A DNA stretch of 31,538 nucleotides from JABCPE02 sp963518845. Its GTDB lineage: Bacteria > Bacteroidota > Bacteroidia > Flavobacteriales > Weeksellaceae. The stretch's first letter is position 1; every line of letters begins with the position of its first letter. Of the stretch, positions 14,947 to 23,177 are shown piece by piece. Position numbers and translations under genes: made by a program. A model generated the notes under the pieces. The model was not told where the DNA came from and searched no databases. It was given only the letters and a program-made list of their open reading frames with translations. The stretch is taken from positions 1 to 31,538 of the forward strand of contig CAUQKV010000018.1 in the NCBI GenBank assembly GCA_963518845.1, given 5' to 3'.

Positions 14947-17139
14947 TTAATTTGCTACATCACTGATGAATTTTATTCTAAGCATTCGGATTTCTTCATC
15001 TGTCAAATCATCCGAAAATTCAGCACAAAGCACCTTCATGCTATCACTTTCAGACTCTTTCATGAAATCCATAAACTCCTCCACCAGATCTTCATCTATA
15101 TTTTCCTCAATATAATAGTCTATATTCAGTTTGGTTCCTTGATAGACAATACTTTCCATCTCAGAGAGAAGCTCATCCATCGTCAAGTTCTTGGCTTGAG
15201 CGATATCCTCCAAATCCATCTTTTTATCGGTATTTTGGATAATGAAAACTTTATGATTGGACTTATTGACCAGCTGTTTCAGAACCATATCCTGCATACG
15301 CTCTATATTGTTCTCTTCCACATACTTAGCAATAAACTCCACAAATTCCTTTCCGTATTTTTTGGCTTTCCCTTCGCCTACTCCATAGATTTTTGTAATT
15401 TCCTCTATAGTAATAGGATACTGCACTGTCATATCCTCCAAACTAGGGTCCATAAAGACTGTATAAGGCGGAATTCCGTGCTTTTTAGCAACAGATTTTC
15501 TTAATTCTTTCAGCTGGTTATACAGATTTTCATCCAAACCTCCACCACTCTGCACCTGAACCTGCTCCGAAGCGGCTTGGCTAAGGTCATACTTTCTGTC
15601 TTCGGCTATCATGAACGGATTTTTCTCTTTTCCAGCCAAGAAGTCAAGCCCTTTTTGAGACAATTTTAAAACACCATAGGTCTCAATATCCTTATTGATA
15701 TAGTTCTGCACCAAAGCCTGTCTGATGATGGATTTCCAGAAATTATCCGTCTGCTCTTTTCCTTTACCAAAGAAAGAAGAGTTTTCTAATTTATAAGATT
15801 TCGTAACTGGAGTTTCTCGCCCTAAAAGCACTGAAATCAAATCATTTATCTTAAATTTCTCTTCCAGTTCTTTTATCAGTTCCAAAACTACTTTCAGTTC
15901 TTTGGAAACATCTTTCAGAGTCGGAGGATTTACAGAATTATCGCACATTTTGGCTCCAGCGCCATTTATAGGGTCAAACTGTTCCCCAAAATAATATAAT
16001 AAATATTGTCTTCTATTCATAGAAGTCTCTGCATAACCCACCACTTCATTCAAAAGCTGAAGACCGATTTCTCTCTCCGAAACAGGTTTTTGAGCCAGAA
16101 ACTTCTCTAATTTGTCTATATCTTTCGGGTCATAAAAAGCCAAACAATAGCCCTCGCCGCCATCTCTTCCTGCTCTTCCTGTTTCCTGATAGTAACTTTC
16201 CAAAGATTTCGGAATATCATAATGAATCACAAAACGAACATCCGGCTTGTCTATCCCCATCCCAAAGGCTATAGTAGCGACAATCACATCCACTTCTTCC
16301 ATCAGAAACTTGTCCTGATTTGCCACTCGGGATTTTGCATCTAATCCTGCGTGATACGGCAGAGCATTGATTCCATTCACCTGCAAAAGCTGGGCAAACT
16401 CCTCTACTTTCTTCCTGCTGAGACAATATACTATCCCTGCTTTGCCTTTATTTTGGTTAATGAACTTCACTATTTCCTTATCTACATTCACTTTTGGGCG
16501 AACCTCGTAGAATAAATTTGGTCTGTTAAAACTTTCCTTAAAGACCACAGCATCAGTCATTCCCAGAGTTTTTTGAATATCATCCTGAACTTTGGGCGTT
16601 GCAGTAGCCGTCAGGGCTATCACAGGAACATTTGCAATTTGGTCTATAATGGTCTTTAGATTACGATATTCAGGGCGGAAATCATGTCCCCATTCTGAGA
16701 TACAGTGCGCCTCATCTATTGCCACAAAGGAAATTTTCACTTCCTTTAAAAAGTCTAAATATTCTTCTTTTATCAAACTTTCAGGCGCTACATAGAGCAG
16801 TTTGGTCTTCCCAGATTTTATATCATCCATTACGGTTTTAGTCTGGGTTTTATTGAGAGAAGAATTCAGTACATGAGCCACTCCTTCTTCGGAAAACAGC
16901 CCATTCACCGCATCCACCTGATTTTTCATCAAGGCTATAAGCGGAGAAACCACGATTGCCGTTCCCTCGCTCATCAGAGCAGGAAGCTGGTAGCAAAGAG
17001 ACTTACCACCACCTGTCGGCATCAAAACGAAAACATCTCTACCCTCCAAGAGCGTAGAAATAATTTCCTCCTGATGTCCTTTAAAATTAGAAAAACCAAA
17101 ATATTTTTTTAGAGAATCTGATATTTTCCCATTTTTCAT
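14947..17139 (-). CDS. recQ: ATP-dependent DNA helicase RecQ with a degenerate zinc site
   Basis: A 730-residue 3'-5' DNA helicase of the RecQ family, used in recombination and fork repair. Helicase motifs: Walker A TGGGKS (42-47), DEAH (142-145), the aromatic-rich loop around ISEWGHDFRPEY (147-158), and QETGRAGRDG (318-327). A RecQ-Ct winged-helix region follows (about 410-510), then an HRDC domain (about 530-600, with YPITIEEITKIYGVGEGKAKK split across it), and a long acidic helical tail (about 610-730). The zinc-binding subdomain keeps its helical frame (NRRQYLLYYFGEQFD), but of the four cysteines expected only one remains: N375, A396, C399 and S402 occupy the sites. A strong promoter lies 59 nt upstream. 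Confidence 0.97.
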   Translation of the reverse strand: MKNGKISDSLKKYFGFSNFKGHQEEIISTLLEGRDVFVLMPTGGGKSLCYQLPALMSEGTAIVVSPLIALMKNQVDAVNGLFSEEGVAHVLNSSLNKTQTKTVMDDIKSGKTKLLYVAPESLIKEEYLDFLKEVKISFVAIDEAHCISEWGHDFRPEYRNLKTIIDQIANVPVIALTATATPKVQDDIQKTLGMTDAVVFKESFNRPNLFYEVRPKVNVDKEIVKFINQNKGKAGIVYCLSRKKVEEFAQLLQVNGINALPYHAGLDAKSRVANQDKFLMEEVDVIVATIAFGMGIDKPDVRFVIHYDIPKSLESYYQETGRAGRDGGEGYCLAFYDPKDIDKLEKFLAQKPVSEREIGLQLLNEVVGYAETSMNRRQYLLYYFGEQFDPINGAGAKMCDNSVNPPTLKDVSKELKVVLELIKELEEKFKINDLISVLLGRETPVTKSYKLENSSFFGKGKEQTDNFWKSIIRQALVQNYINKDIETYGVLKLSQKGLDFLAGKEKNPFMIAEDRKYDLSQAASEQVQVQSGGGLDENLYNQLKELRKSVAKKHGIPPYTVFMDPSLEDMTVQYPITIEEITKIYGVGEGKAKKYGKEFVEFIAKYVEENNIERMQDMVLKQLVNKSNHKVFIIQNTDKKMDLEDIAQAKNLTMDELLSEMESIVYQGTKLNIDYYIEENIDEDLVEEFMDFMKESESDSMKVLCAEFSDDLTDEEIRMLRIKFISDVAN

Positions 17140-17197
17140 ACTTACTTATTTGTTTTTAGTTTTTATTCAAAAATCAATTCTGTGATGTGTCTTTTAT

Positions 17198-17227
17198 CAA
17201 AGATACGAAATAAATTTGATTTGCAAA
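17198..17227 (-). promoter_or_regulatory. recQ promoter (TTTG-N18-TATCTTTG)
   Basis: On the reverse strand TTTG (17227-17224) is followed after 18 nt by TATCTTTG (17205-17198), a full match to the Bacteroidetes promoter. The predicted start is near 17191, leaving a leader of about 50 nt. Confidence 0.75.
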
Positions 17228-17290
17228 AAATGTTAAACAATTTTTATTCTTAGTTCTTGACCACTAAAAAGTTATCTTTATGCCTTAAAT

Positions 17291-17746
17291 CTACTCTTTT
17301 CCTTCCTCTTCTTTTCTATAAATCAAGCAGTCATGAGGAAATTTTTCAATTATAAGAGTATTATCTGAAACATACTTTTTTAAATCTATTGTATATTCTC
17401 CTCTTTTGAAATAAACTCGTTTAACTCCCATAATAGGATGGTGTGGTATGGGTTCTATGTAAATTTTCATGGTATCTTTTTTATAAACTAAGATATTCAT
17501 CCCTTGTGATAGTCCATGATTTTCTCTTTCCTTTTTATCAGAAAAGTATTTTATACCATTTTCAATTTTTTGTAGATAGATTTCTTTATTTTCCCTATAG
17601 AATTTATCCACACTTAAACCTTCCCAAAGAGGCTGAGCATTTACATAACTATAACTGTATAAAAAAATAATTGATACCAATTTCACACCTATTACACCTA
17701 TTTTTTCATTGGATAAATATTTGCTAATAAAGTTTTTATTCTTCAT
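17291..17746 (-). CDS. Small secreted protein, second of two tandem paralogs
   Basis: A 151-residue protein of unknown function. A long basic N-terminus leads into a hydrophobic segment and a signal-peptide-like end, YVNAQPL (about 34-40). Its C-terminal half matches the neighbour at 17736-18137: YKKDTM, then a strand with a KxG turn, then a final DCLIYRK followed by three acidic residues. The start codon lies inside the end of the upstream paralog (11-nt overlap), so translation is probably coupled. One conserved Cys close to the end is shared by both. No promoter or terminator of its own is visible. It is probably periplasmic or surface-exposed. Confidence 0.72.
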   Translation of the reverse strand: MKNKNFISKYLSNEKIGVIGVKLVSIIFLYSYSYVNAQPLWEGLSVDKFYRENKEIYLQKIENGIKYFSDKKERENHGLSQGMNILVYKKDTMKIYIEPIPHHPIMGVKRVYFKRGEYTIDLKKYVSDNTLIIEKFPHDCLIYRKEEEGKE

Positions 17747-18137
17747 CTTTTCTATAAATTAAACAATCATTAGGGAAACTTTTTATATGATAATCACTAT
17801 CAAATCTACAATTTTTAAAGTTTATTGAAAATTTTCCTTTCTGAAAATGTAGGTTTTGAATAAAAATTTGTTTTCTTTCTTCTAAATTTATGTGAATATC
17901 CATAGTATCTTTTTTATAAATAAAAACATTTCTGCTCTTATTTGTTATTGCCATAGGTATCGTTTTTTTCATAGATGAAGACAAAAAGTAAATAGTTTCT
18001 AAATTATTTGTCTTTATCTTTTTCACAGAAAGAGGTTTCTTCGAAACAGAGATACTATCAACAATAATTATTGTAGGCAAGGGCTGAGCATTTAAATGGA
18101 AAAATACGAATGACAAGAAAACAATTAAATATCTCAT
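17736..18137 (-). CDS. Small secreted protein, first of two tandem paralogs
   Basis: I prefer the ATG at 18137 (MRYLIVFLSFVFFHLNAQ), which gives a compact signal peptide; an in-frame ATG at 18164 adds nine residues (MGIKYDTIT) before it. The mature product is about 115 residues. The central part is serine- and lysine-rich; the C-terminal half (from FIYKKDTMDIHI to FPNDCLIYRKDEE) repeats the pattern of the downstream gene, which it overlaps by 11 nt. Function is unknown. It is divergent from kdsD, with a short gap lacking a clear TAnnTTTG box on this strand. Confidence 0.7.
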   Translation of the reverse strand: MRYLIVFLSFVFFHLNAQPLPTIIIVDSISVSKKPLSVKKIKTNNLETIYFLSSSMKKTIPMAITNKSRNVFIYKKDTMDIHINLEERKQIFIQNLHFQKGKFSINFKNCRFDSDYHIKSFPNDCLIYRKDEE

Positions 18138-18229
18138 AGTTATTGTATCATATTTTATTCCCATGAATATTTTTAGAAAAAAATTATTATTTTTGAACGG
18201 AAATGTAAAAGTAATAAAATTTTACCAAA

Positions 18230-19186
18230 TTGAACTCAATAGATTTAATCCAAATAGCAAAAAATACCATCTCTGCGGAAATAGAAGAGCTGGAAGCCTT
18301 AAAAAATCGTATCGATGAAAACTTTAATAAGGCTGTAAATACCATCCGCAAAGCCAAAGGAAAGCTGATTGTAGTAGGCATCGGGAAGAGCGCCCACATC
18401 GGGAATAAAATAGTAGCAACGCTGAATTCCACAGGGACGCCGTCACAATTCCTGCACGCTGCCGAGGCTATTCATGGAGATTTAGGAGTTATTCAGAAAG
18501 ATGATGTGGTGCTGTGCATCTCCAATTCAGGAAATTCGCCTGAAATCGTAAATCTTCTGCCGTTTTTAAAGAAATATTCTTCGGCGCTCATTGGGATGAC
18601 GGGAAATATGAAAAGCAAACTCGCTGAGTTTTCGGAAATTACCTTAAACACGAATGTTTCCAAGGAAGCCTGCCCTAATCAGCTGGCTCCTACCACTTCC
18701 ACTACGGTTCAACTGGCTCTGGGCGATGCTCTGGCAGTGTGTCTGATGGAACTTAACCAATTCAAAAAAGAAGATTTTGCTAAATTCCACCCTGGTGGGG
18801 CTTTGGGCAAACAAACTGCGAAAGTAGAGCAGTTTCTCTCTCAAAACAAACCAAAAGTGGACATCAATGCCACTATAAAAGAAGTCATTATCTCCATCAG
18901 CAGCTCTAAACACGGCATCACCGTAATCACCGAAAACGAAGAAATAAAAGGCGTAATCACCGATGGCGACCTGCGAAGAATGCTCTCCGAAAGAGACTCT
19001 ATTTCAGGAATTTTTGCAAGAGATATTATGAGTAAAAACCCTAAAACCATAGAGAAAAGCGCCCTTGCAAAGGAAGCTATGCAGATACTGAAACAGAACA
19101 ACATCGGACAGCTGGTCGTGACAGACCACGGACAATACTTCGGAATTATAGACCTACACCGCCTTTTGGATGAGGGCATAAACTAA
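18230..19186 (+). CDS. kdsD: D-arabinose 5-phosphate isomerase (KdsD/KpsF family)
   Basis: A 318-residue SIS-CBS protein that converts ribulose 5-phosphate to arabinose 5-phosphate, the first step to Kdo for lipopolysaccharide. The SIS domain (about 35-185) contains VVGIGKSAHIGNKI, SNSGNSPE, and the stretch ACPNQLAPTTSTTVQLALGD, split here as ACPNQLAPTTST and TVQLALGD; it closes with FHPGGALGK. Two CBS domains fill about 203-318, with GVITDGDLRRML and a final GIIDLHRLLDEGI. The reading frame has no upstream ATG before a stop at 18215-18217, so the start is the TTG at 18230, which gives the family's usual N-terminus. It is followed after 8 nt by tatC. No kdsA, kdsB or kdsC is nearby. Confidence 0.95.
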   Translation: MNSIDLIQIAKNTISAEIEELEALKNRIDENFNKAVNTIRKAKGKLIVVGIGKSAHIGNKIVATLNSTGTPSQFLHAAEAIHGDLGVIQKDDVVLCISNSGNSPEIVNLLPFLKKYSSALIGMTGNMKSKLAEFSEITLNTNVSKEACPNQLAPTTSTTVQLALGDALAVCLMELNQFKKEDFAKFHPGGALGKQTAKVEQFLSQNKPKVDINATIKEVIISISSSKHGITVITENEEIKGVITDGDLRRMLSERDSISGIFARDIMSKNPKTIEKSALAKEAMQILKQNNIGQLVVTDHGQYFGIIDLHRLLDEGIN

Positions 19187-19194
19187 AAAAAAGA

Positions 19195-20007
19195 ATGAGC
19201 GACCAAAAAGAAATGTCTTTTTTAGACCATCTAGGAGAACTGCGCGGACACCTTATAAGGTCTGTAATAGCCATAATCATCGCAGCGGTTTTCATTGGAA
19301 TCAATACCAATTGGGTAGTGGATAACATCCTCTTCTACCCTACTAAACCTGATTTTCCTACTTTTAGATACATCAATTATTTTACCCAAGAATATTTGGG
19401 CGAAGAAAGCATTTCGCTTCCTGAGACATTTCCTATACAAGTGCGAAAACTGTACGAGCAGTTTAATGTAATGATGTCTATTTCTATTTTTGGAGGGATT
19501 CTTTTGGCGTTTCCTTACATTATTTGGGAGCTGTGGAGGTTTATCAGCCCTGCTCTGCTGCCGAATGAGAGAAAATATTCGCTTATCATCATCCATGGAA
19601 CTTGGATTTTGTTTTTCTTTGGAGCGCTGTGCGGGTATTTCATCATTTTGCCATTCGCTATCAATTTTGGATATTTCTTCAGAATTTCGGATGAAATAAG
19701 GTTAAGCTATGACTTGTCTGACTATCTTTCCATATTCCTGCAAGTGGTTTTTGGAATGGCGATTATCTTTCTATTTCCGATGATAGTCTATGTTTTGACT
19801 TCATTAGGAATTCTTACTCCTCAGCTGATGAAAACTTACCGAAGACATGCCATTGTCATCATTATGATTATCGCGGCTATCATCACGCCTGCTGATGTGG
19901 TCAGTATGTTTATCGCGGCTATTCCGCTATTGTTACTCTATGAAATGAGTGTCGCAATGGCTCAAATCATTCACAAAAGACTATTAAAAGAACAGAATTT
20001 AGATTAA
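19195..20007 (+). CDS. tatC: Twin-arginine translocase subunit TatC
   Basis: A 270-residue integral membrane protein with six predicted helices, the core receptor of the Tat pathway that exports folded proteins. The cytoplasmic N-terminal motif MSFLDHLGELRGHLIRS (6-22) contains the conserved Glu and Leu-Arg used for twin-arginine signal recognition. The first periplasmic loop (about 43-95) is longer than in E. coli, as is common in Bacteroidetes. It shares an operon with kdsD (8-nt gap). No tatA/tatB gene is in the window. It ends at a strong shared terminator. Confidence 0.96.
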   Translation: MSDQKEMSFLDHLGELRGHLIRSVIAIIIAAVFIGINTNWVVDNILFYPTKPDFPTFRYINYFTQEYLGEESISLPETFPIQVRKLYEQFNVMMSISIFGGILLAFPYIIWELWRFISPALLPNERKYSLIIIHGTWILFFFGALCGYFIILPFAINFGYFFRISDEIRLSYDLSDYLSIFLQVVFGMAIIFLFPMIVYVLTSLGILTPQLMKTYRRHAIVIIMIIAAIITPADVVSMFIAAIPLLLLYEMSVAMAQIIHKRLLKEQNLD

Positions 20008-20012
20008 ATCAA

Positions 20013-20042
20013 AAAAGGTCAGAATTTTCGTTCTGACCTTTT
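20013..20042. terminator. Bidirectional terminator between tatC and clpP
   Basis: A perfect 12-bp stem (20013-20024 with 20031-20042) with loop TTTTCG, flanked by A-run and T-run on either side. It ends both convergent transcripts. Its core, AAAGGTCAG, is identical to that of the hairpin at 4722-4752. Confidence 0.9.
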
Positions 20043-20067
20043 AATTTTATAATTTTTCTTTATTTCT

Positions 20068-20745
20068 TTATTTCTTTTTCTCCAAAACTTCATCTACCAT
20101 TCCCATTTCTTTTGCTTCAGTGGAAGTCATCCAGTAGTCTCTGTCTGATGCTTTTTCCACCCATTCGTAAGACTGCCCAGAATGCTCGGAAATAATATCA
20201 TAAAGCTCTTTTTTCAATTTAAGCATTTCTCTCAAATTAATTTCCATATCGCTCGCAACTCCCTGTGCGCCGCCGCTCGGCTGGTGAATCATCACTCTGG
20301 AATGCTTCAGTGCAGAACGCTTTCCTTTTTCACCTGCAACCAAAAGCACCGCTCCCATAGAAGCCGCCATACCTGTACAAATCGTAGCTACATCTGGTTT
20401 GATAATCTGCATCGTGTCATAAATTCCCAATCCCGCATAAACACTTCCACCAGGCGAATTGATGTAAATCTGAATATCCTTGCTTGGGTCAGCACTTTCC
20501 AAAAACAACAGCTGTGCCGTCACGATATTCGCCACTTGGTCATCAATTCCTGTTCCCAAAAAGATGATTCTATCCATCATCAGTCTTGAGAAAACATCCA
20601 TCTGCGCTACATTCAGCCTTCTTTCTTCAGTAATGTATGGTGTAAGGTTGGTAGGATTGAACATTCCCATATATTGGTCTGTTACCAGCCCATTATTTCC
20701 TAAATGTTTTACAGAAAAATCTCTAAATTCTTTCTTTATGTCCAT
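20068..20745 (-). CDS. clpP: ATP-dependent Clp protease proteolytic subunit ClpP
   Basis: A 225-residue serine peptidase that forms the barrel of ClpXP/ClpAP. Catalytic residues are Ser129 in GMAASMGA, His154 in VMIHQPSGG, and Asp203 in SDRDYWM. The stretch INSPGGSVYAGLGIYD (95-110) is typical. An N-terminal extension of about 45 residues precedes the conserved part (ERRLN), as seen in Bacteroidetes ClpP. It starts 18 nt after yciI and is probably co-transcribed with it. Neither clpX nor tig, its usual neighbours, lies in this window. Confidence 0.97.
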   Translation of the reverse strand: MDIKKEFRDFSVKHLGNNGLVTDQYMGMFNPTNLTPYITEERRLNVAQMDVFSRLMMDRIIFLGTGIDDQVANIVTAQLLFLESADPSKDIQIYINSPGGSVYAGLGIYDTMQIIKPDVATICTGMAASMGAVLLVAGEKGKRSALKHSRVMIHQPSGGAQGVASDMEINLREMLKLKKELYDIISEHSGQSYEWVEKASDRDYWMTSTEAKEMGMVDEVLEKKK

Positions 20746-20763
20746 ATATAAATCTTTTTAAGG

Positions 20764-21054
20764 TTAATTATTTACAAAATAAGCAAATTTTTTATCAAAT
20801 TTGGTCGGAATAAATTCTATAATTTCATATTCTGCAATTTCATTTTTATAAAATGGGTCTTCTTTCATTATATCGATTACCATTTCTTTATCTTTTTCAT
20901 TTACAAGAATAATCCCTCCCGTTCTTGGATTTTTTCTTCCAGAACAGATGAATTTTCCGAGCAAATAGTATTTATCCAAAAAATCCACATGTTCTTTTAA
21001 ATATTTTTCTACTTCACTAATTTCCTTTTTGTAGTTTAATGATACTATAAACAT
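20764..21054 (-). CDS. YciI family (YCII-related) protein
   Basis: A 96-residue single-domain protein of the YCII-related family, with a ferredoxin-like fold. Visible landmarks are HVDFLDKYYLLGKFICSGRKNPRTGGIILV (split: HVDFLDKYYLLGKF, then ICSGRKNPRTGGIILV) and the DPF motif in MKEDPFYKNEIAEYEIIEF. His22 aligns with the conserved histidine of the family. Some members act on muconolactone-like compounds; most are uncharacterised. AAGGAGA lies 8 nt before the ATG, one of few good Shine-Dalgarno sites in this window. It sits between dnaG and clpP, 18 nt before clpP. Confidence 0.88.
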   Translation of the reverse strand: MFIVSLNYKKEISEVEKYLKEHVDFLDKYYLLGKFICSGRKNPRTGGIILVNEKDKEMVIDIMKEDPFYKNEIAEYEIIEFIPTKFDKKFAYFVNN

Positions 21055-21092
21055 AGTTTTATCTCCTTTTTCTCAAAAATTATTCCAATTCC

Positions 21093-21100
21093 CAAAGGTA
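21093..21100 (-). promoter_or_regulatory. Candidate -7 box for yciI-clpP
   Basis: The reverse strand reads TACCTTTG, matching TAnnTTTG, between the dnaG stop and the yciI start. No matching -33 element is evident, so the pair could also be read from dnaG. Confidence 0.4.
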
Positions 21101-21109
21101 ACCAATCTG

Positions 21110-23038
21110 TCACAAAATCCGAAAAAGTTTTTGGTCTATTTTACTTTTCAGCTGGTTTAGTCTGACGATTTGTTCATAAATTTCTGCTTTTTCCTCCGTT
21201 TCATCCAGACTTTTTTTCAAATCTTCTATCATTTTCATCACATATTCTCTTTTGTGACGAAGGATAACATCCCTCACGACTTTATCCAGCACTTCATCTT
21301 CAATTGGGAAATAAATATTAAACCTCTTCCAGTTGCTGGTTTCGTGATTTTCCACCAAAGCATCGGCTATTTTCCCTGAAATATCTTCGTCCATCAGCCC
21401 AAAAAAGAAATTTCCTGAGCGAATCTCGTTCTGCTCCAAGCCCTGCTGAACTTCATCTATGATTTTTCTATTGGTTTCCGTAAGGATTTCGCAGTCATCT
21501 TCCTGAAAATGATTGATAATTTCCTCTATTACAGTGGTTTGATAGGAATTATTTTCAGAGTCTCTTCGGGTCAAAATTCTGTCGCCGTATTTCAGCATCA
21601 GCTCCACTAATTTTTCTTCCAAAACCAATAATCCTGTGGTTTTATCAGAATCTGCAAAAGACTTTTCCTCTGTTTTTGGGACAATTTCCAGTTTTGGTTT
21701 TGGCTGTGACTGTGACTGCCCTTTCAAAATCTGTTTTTGAACCTGAAGTTCATCAAAAAGATTTCTTTCCGTAAGCCCAAACTGCGTCGCTATCTGTTTG
21801 AGGTAAATTTCTTGCTTCAGCCCATTATCCACATGCGCCACAGATTTCACAATATCCCTAATGGCTTCGGCCTTTTTTATTGGGTCGTTTTCAGCTTCTT
21901 TAAGGAGAATTTCAGCTTTAAAATCGATGAAATCTTTTGAATTTTCTTTAATGAAATTCTTAACAAACTCCATCGAATTTTCCCTCGCAAAGCTGTCTGG
22001 ATCGTGTCCCTCTGGAAACAGCAGAATACGAATATTCATGCTTTCCGCAAGGAGCATGTCTATACTTCGGAAACTCGCCTTTATTCCCGCTGCATCGCCA
22101 TCGAAAAGAATGGTAACATTCTCGGTCAGCCTTTTTATCAGCTTTATCTGTTCCGTGGTCAGGGAAGTTCCAGAGCTCGCCACCACATTTTCTATTCCAG
22201 ACTGATGCAGGGCGACCACATCCATGTAGCCCTCCACCAAGAGGCACATATTTTCGCGCGAAACTGCTTGTTTAGACTGAAACAATCCATACAGCACATT
22301 GGATTTATGATAAATCTCTGTTTCGGGAGAGTTTAGGTATTTCGCGGTTTTTGTATTTGATTTTAAAATTCTGCCGCCAAATCCCAGCACACGCCCAGAA
22401 AACCCATGGATAGGGAAAATCACCCTTTCACGGAAACGGTCTATTCCCTCCGTAGATTTTTCCGAAAAGATGGAAAGTCCAGATTTCTCTAAAATTTCTT
22501 TGGAATAGCCCTTTCCTATGGCGTATTGTGTAAAGGCATTTTTGAGTTCTGGAGAATATCCGAGCTGAAATTTCTTGATTGTTTCTGGTTTCAGTTCGCG
22601 CTCTTTGAAATAAGAAAGCCCTATATTCCGCCCTTCTTCGGTTTCATAAAGTTGGTTCTGAAAAAAATCATTCGCTACTTCGTGGATTTTATATAACAAA
22701 TCCTTGTCGGTCTGCGCTTTTTTTTCTTCTTCAGTGAGGTCTTTTTTGAGCTCCTCTATTTCTATTCCATACTTTTTAGCAGCGTATCGGAGGGCTTCTG
22801 GATAGGAAAACCCTTCGATTTCCATCAGAAAAGAAATCGCCGTTCCGCCTTTTCCAGAAGAGAAATCTTTCCAAATCTGTTTACTTGGAGAAACTATAAA
22901 ACTCGGCGTTTTCTCATCTACAAAGGGGCTGAGACCTTTATAGTTAGAGCCTGCTCTTTTCAGCTGGACATATTCACCGACGATTTCCTCCACGCGAATG
23001 GCAGAAAAAATCTTGTCTATGGTTTCTTTTGTAATCAT
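21110..23038 (-). CDS. dnaG: DNA primase DnaG without zinc-ribbon cysteines
   Basis: A 642-residue replicative primase that makes RNA primers for DNA synthesis with DnaB. The N-terminal domain is recognisable by GLSPFVDEKTPSF (35-47) and FSSGKGGTAISFLM (59-72), but the four zinc ligands of the family are replaced by S37, V40, D58 and S61. The polymerase core has RFRERVIFPI (201-210) and GFGGRIL (219-225). The TOPRIM catalytic residues are present: Glu269 in LVEGYMDV and the DGDAAG motif (313-318). A Gln/Lys-rich linker (about 430-460) leads to a C-terminal helicase-binding region. It is divergent from the arginine decarboxylase gene. The ATG at 23038 gives the expected N-terminus. Confidence 0.97.
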   Translation of the reverse strand: MITKETIDKIFSAIRVEEIVGEYVQLKRAGSNYKGLSPFVDEKTPSFIVSPSKQIWKDFSSGKGGTAISFLMEIEGFSYPEALRYAAKKYGIEIEELKKDLTEEEKKAQTDKDLLYKIHEVANDFFQNQLYETEEGRNIGLSYFKERELKPETIKKFQLGYSPELKNAFTQYAIGKGYSKEILEKSGLSIFSEKSTEGIDRFRERVIFPIHGFSGRVLGFGGRILKSNTKTAKYLNSPETEIYHKSNVLYGLFQSKQAVSRENMCLLVEGYMDVVALHQSGIENVVASSGTSLTTEQIKLIKRLTENVTILFDGDAAGIKASFRSIDMLLAESMNIRILLFPEGHDPDSFARENSMEFVKNFIKENSKDFIDFKAEILLKEAENDPIKKAEAIRDIVKSVAHVDNGLKQEIYLKQIATQFGLTERNLFDELQVQKQILKGQSQSQPKPKLEIVPKTEEKSFADSDKTTGLLVLEEKLVELMLKYGDRILTRRDSENNSYQTTVIEEIINHFQEDDCEILTETNRKIIDEVQQGLEQNEIRSGNFFFGLMDEDISGKIADALVENHETSNWKRFNIYFPIEDEVLDKVVRDVILRHKREYVMKMIEDLKKSLDETEEKAEIYEQIVRLNQLKSKIDQKLFRIL

Positions 23039-23177
23039 GGGCGTAAAATTATGAATTTTATTTAAAACCTAAATCTTTTATAGTGTGTATAAGTGTTTAT
23101 AAAATAAAATTTTATTGTTCGCATTTTTTTTGCATTTTTGCATATCATTTTTAACTCAAAATTTATACCTACAAAAA

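Noticed and set aside
14827..15504. Long open frame (225 codons) on the plus strand across the antitoxin and recQ
   Set aside because: It is antisense to well-supported genes, rich in Ile/His/Phe runs typical of a shadow frame, and no promoter or family pattern supports it.
23115..23177. N-terminal extension of the arginine decarboxylase from a TTG at 23115
   Set aside because: The added 21 residues are hydrophobic and unlike the family; the ATG at 23178 gives the normal N-terminus, and the extension overlaps the likely promoter (CATTTTTG at 23133-23140).
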